A DNA stretch of 10,269 bases from CAZWUW01 sp964636895 (GTDB taxonomy: Bacteria > Bacillota > Thermincolia > Thermincolales > CAZWUW01), in the NCBI GenBank assembly GCA_964636895.1, contig CAZWUW010000093.1, positions 1-10,269 of the forward strand. The letters are read 5' to 3'. This document shows, one piece after another, positions 1-4,734 of this stretch (position 1 is the stretch's first letter; each line of letters begins with the position of its first letter). The translations under genes and the position numbers were made by a program. The notes below the pieces were generated by a model. That model had not been told where the DNA came from. It saw only the letters and a program-made list of their open reading frames with translations, and did not search any database.

Positions 1-424
1 ACACCTCTTCAAAACCGCTGCGCAGGGACTCATTGCGAAAAAATTTTACGGCATTCTGCATTCGATAGCCGATGTAAACCTCCATCAGTTTTTTGTTTTT
101 TTTCAGCCATCCGGCCGCATATTGCATACTGGCGCCAAGGCGCGCCCGGGTATCCGGGAATTGCTGCCGGAATTTGCTGTATGCGTCCGGGGAGATGTCC
201 TGGAAACTCTGCCGGAAATAATGGCCGATAATGGCCTCCTTGACAGGGAAATAATTGTATAGCGTCCCTCTCGCCACATCGGCTTTTTCCGCAATTTGCT
301 CCATGGTCGTGTTTTCAAAACCGTTTTTTTCGAAGAGTTCCATGGCCACGCCGGTAATTTTGGCCTTAGTTTCTTCTTTTTTACGCTCTCGCCGGCTCAT
401 ATCGCTTACCTGTTCACGATCCAT
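1..424 (-). CDS. TetR/AcrR-family transcriptional regulator, N-terminal part (cut by window edge)
   Basis: The frame opens at ATG 424 on the minus strand after a GAGAGGAAAG ribosome binding site and stays open to base 1, giving about 141 residues of a protein that would normally have about 190-210. A basic stretch (RRERKKEETKAKI) leads into a TetR helix-turn-helix at residues 25-65: MELFEKNGFENTTMEQIAEK, then ADVARGTLYNYFPVKEAI, where TLYNYFPVKE is the typical recognition helix and the start of helix 4. The rest (GASMQYAAGWLKKNKKLMEV) is helical and belongs to the ligand-binding domain, whose specificity cannot be read. It is divergent from the diadenylate cyclase gene. TetR proteins usually repress a neighbour and themselves; its target is unknown. 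Family call is secure, function is not. Confidence 0.9.
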   Translation of the reverse strand, partial: MDREQVSDMSRRERKKEETKAKITGVAMELFEKNGFENTTMEQIAEKADVARGTLYNYFPVKEAIIGHYFRQSFQDISPDAYSKFRQQFPDTRARLGASMQYAAGWLKKNKKLMEVYIGYRMQNAVKFFRNESLRSGFEEV

Positions 425-450
425 AATCTTTCCTCTCTTTTTGTTCTTTG

Positions 451-481
451 TTTTTTTACATTGTTCATTTTTTTACATTGT
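451..481. repeat. Tandem 14-bp direct repeat in the tetR leader
   Basis: TTTTTTTACATTGT occurs at 451-464 and again at 468-481, a period of 17 bases. It lies between the predicted tetR promoter and its ribosome binding site. It could be a regulator site or a slippage product; nothing in the sequence decides. Confidence 0.6.
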
Positions 482-500
482 CTAAATTTCTTCTATGTTT

Positions 501-529
501 ATTTTATTCCCGTCTTTTATTTTTTGCAA
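501..529 (-). promoter_or_regulatory. Candidate sigma-A promoter of the edge tetR gene
   Basis: On the minus strand TTGCAA (524-529) and TAAAAT (501-506) are separated by 17 bases. The -10 is one mismatch from consensus and the -35 two. Transcription would start near 494, leaving an A-rich leader of about 70 bases before the ATG at 424. Confidence 0.45.
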
Positions 530-604
530 GATTTTTTTATGCGCACCTGTCATCTCCGGACGTATTTACCTTGACTAGCCGGCTAAATTATTGATCATAT
601 ACTG

Positions 605-634
605 TTATAACTGACAGTAATCGGTGACATATTA
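605..634 (+). promoter_or_regulatory. Possible sigma-G/sigma-F (forespore) promoter of the diadenylate cyclase
   Basis: CATATTA at 628-634 fits the CATNNTA -10 pattern of forespore sigma factors exactly. TTATA at 605-609 fits the -35 pattern GHATR at four of five bases, with 18 bases between. The -10 ends 38 bases before the start codon. Bacillus subtilis cdaS is a sigma-G-dependent sporulation gene, so the match fits expectation, but both elements are short and AT-rich, so chance is a real possibility. I see no good sigma-A promoter in the same stretch. Confidence 0.35.
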
Positions 635-672
635 TTGATAGATTAAATATTCCAGGAACAGAGGGCTAAATA

Positions 673-1359
673 ATGACACTTTGTCAATTAACCGATGATA
701 TGAAAACGAATCTCAGAAACAAACTGCTGGAAATTGGGGAACAGGTTGATTCCATTGTTAAAATAATGGATGAAAAGGAAGGCTGTCTGCTTTGCGAGAT
801 TACAAACATCAAGAATCTGGCTCACGAACTGGAAGTACTGGCTTCTTTTTATCACTTTCAGTCTTCGCTGCTTCCCAACGTTGAGGGTATGGATGAAATA
901 GCCAAAGCGCTGGCGGCGTTATCGGAAAAGCGCCACGGGGCATTAATGGCAATAGAACAAAATGACAGTCTCGAACCCTATATCAAATCCTGTGAAAGCA
1001 CCGGAGTTTTTATCGGGGCTAAAGTTTCGGCCCCCCTTTTACAGTCTATCTTTTACCCCGGCAACCCGCTGCATGATGGTTCAATTGTCATCAGAGAGGG
1101 GGAAATTGTCTCCGCTGGTTGTGTTTTTCCCCTCTCAAACCGGAAATATACAGGAGAAGGCCGTAAAATAGGCACCCGCCACCGGGCCGCCCTGGGCTTA
1201 AGCGAAAGGTCTGATGCCCTGATAATCACCGTTTCTGAAGAAACCGGCCGGGTATCCTTCGCGCTTAATGGCATACTTCACAGCATAGAGATAAATCTGT
1301 GTGAAAATCTAAAGGAACAGCAAGTTAAGTTTGCCCCGCTGGAAAGCCCCTTAATGTAA
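673..1359 (+). CDS. cdaS: CdaS-like diadenylate cyclase (c-di-AMP synthase)
   Basis: Predicted to condense two ATP into the second messenger c-di-AMP. Residues 1-70 form a helical N-terminal part with no membrane segment (YojJ/CdaS-type, with the run GCLLCEI at 37-43). Residues 85-205 are the DisA_N/DAC catalytic domain: GVFIGAKVS at 111-119, the metal- and nucleotide-binding loop NPLHDGS at 131-137, then GTRHRAALGLSE at 167-178, which holds the RHR motif, and VSEETG at 187-192. At 228 residues with a soluble helical N-terminus it resembles CdaS of Bacillus (about 207 residues) rather than membrane-bound CdaA or the DNA-scanning DisA. The usual DGA motif reads DGS here. The start is supported by GAGGG at 661-665, seven bases upstream. 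In Bacillus, CdaS acts during sporulation and germination, and its N-terminal helices hold the enzyme in check; the same role here is inference. Confidence 0.88.
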   Translation: MTLCQLTDDMKTNLRNKLLEIGEQVDSIVKIMDEKEGCLLCEITNIKNLAHELEVLASFYHFQSSLLPNVEGMDEIAKALAALSEKRHGALMAIEQNDSLEPYIKSCESTGVFIGAKVSAPLLQSIFYPGNPLHDGSIVIREGEIVSAGCVFPLSNRKYTGEGRKIGTRHRAALGLSERSDALIITVSEETGRVSFALNGILHSIEINLCENLKEQQVKFAPLESPLM

Positions 1360-1375
1360 TTCTGAAATAAAACCA

Positions 1376-1421
1376 AAAAAGAGCAGAGAATGTTCCCTTC
1401 TCCGCTAACACTGCCCTTTTT
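1376..1421 (+). terminator. Rho-independent terminator after the diadenylate cyclase
   Basis: AAAAAGAGCAG pairs with CTGCCCTTTTT (one mismatch) around a 24-base loop, ending in a T run at 1417-1421. A competing inner hairpin, AGCAGAGAA (1382-1390) with TTCTCCGCT (1398-1406), is also possible. It closes the transcription unit before the CDGSH gene. Confidence 0.6.
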
Positions 1422-1478
1422 AATGCGAGAATATTTTAATTAAATCTGAAGACTAAAATAGAAGGAGGTGATTATATT

Positions 1479-1676
1479 ATGGCGGACGTAAAAATTCAAG
1501 TAATGGATAACGGCCCTTTGGTTGTAGACGGTAAAGCTGATGTCGTGGACGCGATGGGTAACAGCTTTAAACAAACAGACCCAATAGCTTTATGTCGTTG
1601 CGGTTTGGCAAATAACAAGCCTTTTTGCGATGGCTCGCATCAAGGGAAATTTAAAGATACCGAGCGGGCACAATAG
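1479..1676 (+). CDS. CDGSH-type [2Fe-2S] iron-sulfur protein
   Basis: A 65-residue protein of the zf-CDGSH (mitoNEET-like) family. The signature runs CRCGLANNKPFCDGSH at residues 39-54, so Cys39, Cys41, Cys50 and His54 are the expected three-cysteine, one-histidine ligands of a redox-active [2Fe-2S] cluster. There is no transmembrane segment, as is usual for the short bacterial forms, so it should be cytosolic. Family members take part in electron transfer or cluster handling; the partner here is unknown. Translation should be strong: GAAGGAGGTG at 1461-1470 is a near-ideal ribosome binding site, eight bases before ATG. It stands alone, with terminators before and after it. Family call is secure. 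Confidence 0.93.
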   Translation: MADVKIQVMDNGPLVVDGKADVVDAMGNSFKQTDPIALCRCGLANNKPFCDGSHQGKFKDTERAQ

Positions 1677-1698
1677 GTAAATCATGTAGAACAAAATT

Positions 1699-1737
1699 AA
1701 AACTTCCTGGACCTTCATAAAGATTCCAGGAAGTTTT
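1699..1737 (+). terminator. Rho-independent terminator after the CDGSH gene
   Basis: AAAACTTCCTGGA (1699-1711) and TCCAGGAAGTTTT (1725-1737) form a perfect 13-bp stem around a 13-base loop. The stem ends in A and T runs, so it could work in both directions. Confidence 0.9.
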
Positions 1738-1740
1738 ACT

Positions 1741-1938
1741 GTTCTCAACAAGATGAGCTTACGTACCGCATAGAATACTCACCGGCCATTATATACCACT
1801 ATTATCACATTAGCTTCTGCTCAGGCGCCAGCAAATAAACCTGAAGAAAAACTGGAAAACTGCTGCGAAATTATATCAATGTGGCCCTACAGATGCCGGA
1901 TGAATATAAAACTGGTTTTTTGATATATTCTGCTGTTT
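1741..1938. other. Gap of about 200 bases with no assignable gene
   Basis: No frame here has a start with a ribosome binding site and a recognisable product. One plus-strand stretch, about 1851-1946, reads like coding sequence (KLLRNYINVALQMPDEYKTG) but is flanked by stops and runs into the opposite-strand flavin-fold relic. It could be a gene remnant or chance. Confidence 0.4.
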
Positions 1939-2344
1939 TTACAGCTTGAAGTTCCTTGGCGGATTGCCGGAAAAATCGGCAATAACAGCCTCAGCGTCGT
2001 CAAGATAGAAAATCTCAAAGCTGGGATTATCGGGCGTCTGATAGATAGAACGCACCAGCTCATTGCTCTCAAATGATTTTGCTTTTGATGCCTAAATCCC
2101 CGGAGAACACGACCTTGCCAAACAACCTGAGCCACGCAAAGTCCTTTGAAGTGACGGAAAACTCTACATAGGGCTGGTTCTGAATTTGGGCGTAGACATC
2201 CTTCTGATTGGATGTGCAGAAATACAATTTGCCATCCTGCTCCAGCATAAAGCCGAAGGGACGTACCCGCGGACTACCCTCCTTATCGACCGTCGCCAAA
2301 TACCCCAGGGAGTTTTCGGTTAAAAATTTTACTGCTTCGTTCAT
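1939..2344 (-). pseudogene. Pyridoxamine 5'-phosphate oxidase-fold (FMN-binding) protein, broken by a one-base frameshift
   Basis: The frame starts at ATG 2344 after a GCGGAGGTAG ribosome binding site and codes for 91 residues of a small PPOX/split-barrel flavoprotein: FLTENSLGYLATVDKEGSPR, then VRPFGFMLEQDGKLYFCTS, then VEFSVTSKDFAWLRLFGKVV. It hits TGA at 2069-2071. Shifting frame by one base at the T run there (plus-strand 2071-2073) restores about 44 further residues that complete the fold: ESNELVRSIYQTPDNPSFEI, then FYLDDAEAVIADFSGNPPRN, FKL and a stop at 1939-1941. The intact protein would be about 135 residues, normal for these proteins, which bind FMN or related cofactors and usually reduce small substrates. 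The natural sequence is probably ATT GAG where this has ATTT GAG, so an extra T is the simplest cause. A sequencing error cannot be excluded. It follows the MarR gene and has a MarR-type operator in front. Confidence 0.85.
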
Positions 2345-2377
2345 TTCAAACTACCTCCGCTAAAAATATTTGTGCAG

Positions 2378-2395
2378 TAGTTGGATATCCAACTA
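2378..2395. promoter_or_regulatory. 18-bp perfect palindrome: probable MarR operator before the flavin-fold gene
   Basis: TAGTTGGATATCCAACTA is a perfect palindrome 34 bases before the ATG at 2344. It shares TAGTT-GA and TC-AACTA arms with the dyad inside the promoter of the adjacent MarR gene. It overlaps possible but weak promoter elements (TTAACA at 2405-2410 with TATCCA at 2382-2387, spacing 17, minus strand). Confidence 0.75.
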
Positions 2396-2410
2396 TATGC
2401 CCTGTGTTAA

Positions 2411-2430
2411 GGGGCTGTGTTCCAAGCCCC
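2411..2430 (-). terminator. Weak terminator-like hairpin after the MarR gene
   Basis: GGGGCT (2411-2416) pairs with AGCCCC (2425-2430) around an 8-base loop. On the minus strand it is followed only by TT, so it may attenuate rather than stop transcription between the MarR gene and the flavin-fold gene. Confidence 0.4.
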
Positions 2431-2433
2431 ATT

Positions 2434-2859
2434 TTAGCCATAATTCTCTATAATCTTTTTAAGTAACTTTGCCAACTGCTCTTTTTCCGATGAGGAAATT
2501 CCTTTAAGCCCTGTCTCAACCAAACCCCTGGATATTGCTGCAAAGGGTTCCCTGAGTTCACGTCCTTTCCCGGTAAGTCGCACAAAGCTCACCCGGTTAT
2601 CATCCGGGCAGGGGAAGCGCTCAATGTATCCGAGGTTTTCCAGCTTTGTGACCAGGGTGGTGATTGTTGACTTATCCCTGCGCACAAGGGTAGCCAGATC
2701 CTTCATCGTCATTTGCTCATTGTTAAGCAGCGCAAAAATGATGTTGCCGTGGGTCGGAACAAGACCCTGCAGTCCATGTTTTTTCAGTTCCCGCTTAATG
2801 TAAGCATTAGCCCCTGCTCTGGCAGTCGCTATGAGTGAAATAGTTTTATCAATTTTCAT
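2434..2859 (-). CDS. MarR-family transcriptional regulator
   Basis: A 141-residue winged-helix dimeric regulator. From residue 35, THGNIIFALLNNEQMTMKDL starts the DNA-binding domain; KSTITTLVTKLENLGYIERF at 63-82 is the recognition helix and following strand; the wing PCPDDNRVSFVRLTGKGREL at 83-102 carries the conserved D-x-R element. Flanking N- and C-terminal helices form the dimer interface. The ATG at 2859 is chosen although the frame is open eight codons further up, because the -10 box lies at 2866-2871 and transcription should begin at or beside this ATG; the upstream part would not be transcribed. The message is therefore probably leaderless. MarR proteins commonly sense phenolics, oxidants or drugs; the ligand here is unknown. 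It probably represses itself and the flavin-fold gene downstream. Confidence 0.92.
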   Translation of the reverse strand: MKIDKTISLIATARAGANAYIKRELKKHGLQGLVPTHGNIIFALLNNEQMTMKDLATLVRRDKSTITTLVTKLENLGYIERFPCPDDNRVSFVRLTGKGRELREPFAAISRGLVETGLKGISSSEKEQLAKLLKKIIENYG

Positions 2860-2865
2860 GACTCT

Positions 2866-2894
2866 ATTATAGTTTGATGTCAAACTATTGTCAA
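2866..2894 (-). promoter_or_regulatory. Consensus sigma-A promoter of the MarR gene
   Basis: TTGACA (2889-2894) and TATAAT (2866-2871) both match consensus fully, with a 17-base spacer. The expected start point is base 2859, which is the A of the MarR ATG. Confidence 0.92.
2870..2887. promoter_or_regulatory. MarR autoregulatory operator inside the promoter spacer
   Basis: TAGTTTGATGTCAAACTA has perfect 8-bp arms around a 2-base centre and fills the spacer between -35 and -10. A repressor bound here would exclude RNA polymerase. It matches the palindrome at 2378-2395 at most positions. Confidence 0.82.
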
Positions 2895-2923
2895 GAAATA
2901 GTATTTAATATTTCATCAACCCC

Positions 2924-3979
2924 TCATCTCATTTGCAAAGCCAAATCCCGGGTCAACTCATGCACTCTAACCGCTACATCCATGGGCAGTGTGCCGGTGC
3001 CGCAGCTGGGGGTAATAAGGGCTTGCTCCAGTACTAACTGGCGATCAATGCCTTTGCGGGCAAGATTGTCTATATTTTCCGCCAACCGTTGGGCCAGCGT
3101 GGCAACCGTTTCGCTGCCAACCTTTTCAGGCGAAGTGGGGACAATACCCCAGGCCAGTACCCCACCCCGGTCAAGATAGTTTTTCATGCTATCGATATAG
3201 CCGAGTAAAGAAGTAAAGTATTCATAAGCATCAAAACTGACAATATCAACCTTGGATTCAAATAGGATAGACCAATCTCCAATAGCGCAGCAGTGGGTGC
3301 CGGTCAAAGCGCCCGCCCCTTGAATAACCTCATAGATTTGGTTATATTCGGCAATAACTTCATTTCTTTTTAAATTATATATCCCCCCGGTAGCGCTGAG
3401 GTTCCCGTCATCCACAAATAAAATTACGGGAAGTCCAAACAGCGATAATTTTTTCACCTGAAATAAACTCTGCAAGGCAATTGTCTTTACTAAGATATCC
3501 CGCACCTGGGGGTTATAATTAACAGGTTTACCATCCTGGTCGATCAAAACCAGTCCTATGGACGGTCCAAATATTTGACCCTTAAGATACTTCGCGTTCC
3601 CGGTGCCAAAAGATTCCAAATGTCTTAGCAGCGCATAAAACCCGGCGGCTTTTTCCTCGGGAAGCTCAAAAAATTTCAGGGCCTCTTCATTACCCGCAGT
3701 TGCCGCCATATAGATTTCATAAAACCTGGCCAGCGCCGCGCCCCAGTCCTTTCGTTCCGTGTCCACATAATACTTATTGACCTGGCCGGAAAGCACTCCA
3801 AGTTCTACTAATGGGTTGAGGAACTGATTAAGAAACACTTCTTTAACATCCCTGGCCGGAAGCTGTGGCCAGTACGGGATCTCCGGGAAATAAGAGAGCG
3901 CAAATTTCACCGCCTCCTCAGCATTAATATGCGGCACACTCCCGATACCGGTCGCCATACGGCATGGTTTAAAATCCAT
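2924..3979 (-). CDS. MetE-like (cobalamin-independent methionine synthase C-terminal domain) protein
   Basis: A 351-residue single-domain protein of the UROD/MetE-like barrel superfamily. The N-terminus (MATGIGSVPHINAEEAVKFA) carries the GS.P sequence typical of MetE and related barrels. A zinc-thiol site is visible: His229 and Cys231 in GTHCCAIGDW, and Cys326 in TPSCGTGTLP, matching the H-x-C and C ligands of MetE. The third MetE ligand, Glu, aligns with Asp250 in IVSFDAYEY. The MetE N-terminal half is absent, so it resembles archaeal-type core MetE or an uncharacterised relative rather than a folate-dependent synthase. It may move a methyl group to or from a thiol; substrate and donor are unknown. 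ATG 3979 is preferred over a TTG eight codons upstream because GGGGGA lies just before it. It begins 40 bases after the tetR stop, so the two form an operon. Confidence 0.8.
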   Translation of the reverse strand: MDFKPCRMATGIGSVPHINAEEAVKFALSYFPEIPYWPQLPARDVKEVFLNQFLNPLVELGVLSGQVNKYYVDTERKDWGAALARFYEIYMAATAGNEEALKFFELPEEKAAGFYALLRHLESFGTGNAKYLKGQIFGPSIGLVLIDQDGKPVNYNPQVRDILVKTIALQSLFQVKKLSLFGLPVILFVDDGNLSATGGIYNLKRNEVIAEYNQIYEVIQGAGALTGTHCCAIGDWSILFESKVDIVSFDAYEYFTSLLGYIDSMKNYLDRGGVLAWGIVPTSPEKVGSETVATLAQRLAENIDNLARKGIDRQLVLEQALITPSCGTGTLPMDVAVRVHELTRDLALQMR

Positions 3980-4019
3980 ATTGACATTCCCCCATAATTT
4001 CAAGGTTTTGGTTATATAT

Positions 4020-4607
4020 TCACTTTTTCAAGCCAAACCAAAGGTTATTCCAGAATGCTTTGATATATTTTTCATTGTTAATTTCCGGTATAACCGATAT
4101 CCAGGTTTTAATCCCGTCCCTCATTAACCGGTGCGAAAAAGACATTGTTAGCGGGTCGTCGTCCCGCAATTTTCCCTGGCGTATCCCTGCCGCAATAATT
4201 CCCGCAAGTCTTTTTTCTATTCCTAAGTCGTATTCTCTTGAATAGGAAAATAGTTTTTCCCTTAATTCAGATGGGGTAGAAATAGGCACCTGATTCCAGA
4301 AATCCCGCACCTCCGGCCTGGTCATAAAATGAATGATGTATTGCTCAAAAATATAATAAAGTCCGGCTTCAATATCCATACTTTCAGCAGTGTTTATAAG
4401 TTCTTCCATTAAGTCAACATAGTCCTTCGCCAGATCATCATAAATCGAAGTAAACAACTCCTCCTTTCCTTTATAATGTGCATAAATGGAAGGCGTTTTA
4501 ATGCCCACCAGTTTGGCTATGTCGTTCATCGCTGTACCATAATAGCCCCTTTGGGCAAATATCGAAAGTGCCGCTTGCTTGATTCTTTCTTTAGTTGAAT
4601 CTGTCAA
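4020..4607 (-). CDS. TetR/AcrR-family transcriptional regulator
   Basis: A 195-residue regulator of ordinary TetR length. The helix-turn-helix is at residues 8-50: IKQAALSIFAQRGYYGTAMN, then DIAKLVGIKTPSIYAHYKGK. The remaining helical domain (about 55-195) binds the ligand and makes the dimer; its ligand cannot be inferred. The start codon is TTG at 4607, preceded by AAAGGAG ten bases upstream; no ATG fits better. It is the first gene of an operon with the MetE-like protein. A long palindrome lies between its promoter and ribosome binding site, so it very probably represses its own operon. The oxidoreductase gene upstream is separated by a terminator, so co-regulation with it is possible but not shown. 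Confidence 0.92.
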   Translation of the reverse strand: MTDSTKERIKQAALSIFAQRGYYGTAMNDIAKLVGIKTPSIYAHYKGKEELFTSIYDDLAKDYVDLMEELINTAESMDIEAGLYYIFEQYIIHFMTRPEVRDFWNQVPISTPSELREKLFSYSREYDLGIEKRLAGIIAAGIRQGKLRDDDPLTMSFSHRLMRDGIKTWISVIPEINNEKYIKAFWNNLWFGLKK

Positions 4608-4621
4608 TTTTAATTTACTCC

Positions 4622-4649
4622 TTTACCTAACTAATGTTAGTTAGGTAAA
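4622..4649. promoter_or_regulatory. 28-bp palindromic operator of the TetR-MetE-like operon
   Basis: TTTACCTAACTAA and TTAGTTAGGTAAA are perfect 13-base arms around a TG centre. The site sits just downstream of the -10 box and directly abuts the GGAG of the tetR ribosome binding site, a typical place for a TetR-family repressor. Confidence 0.88.
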
Positions 4650-4651
4650 AT

Positions 4652-4681
4652 TTAGCACAAAATCTACTCCCTTGTCAAGTT
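4652..4681 (-). promoter_or_regulatory. Promoter of the TetR-MetE-like operon
   Basis: On the minus strand TTGACA (near 4673-4678) is followed after 18 bases by TAAATT, four of six matches to the -10 consensus, directly before the 28-bp palindrome. Confidence 0.65.
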
Positions 4682-4713
4682 AAAAAGCAGAGAACGTTTA
4701 TTTCCTCTGCTCT
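4682..4713 (-). terminator. Rho-independent terminator after the oxidoreductase gene
   Basis: On the minus strand AGCAGAG (4705-4711) pairs with CTCTGCT (4686-4692), followed by TTTTT (4682-4686). It lies about 20 bases beyond the stop codon. Confidence 0.88.
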
Positions 4714-4734
4714 TGCCGTGCATGTATTCTTCTC

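Noticed and set aside
1887..2135. Open frame on the minus strand, 82 codons
   Set aside because: It is the third frame across the flavin-fold gene; the correct continuation is in another frame and matches the family end exactly.
2860..2883. ATG 2883 as the start of the MarR protein
   Set aside because: It lies inside the promoter spacer and upstream of the predicted transcript start, so it would not be transcribed from this promoter.
3980..4003. TTG start adding eight residues to the MetE-like protein
   Set aside because: The downstream ATG at 3979 has GGGGGA at good spacing and begins the conserved part; the TTG has no ribosome binding site.
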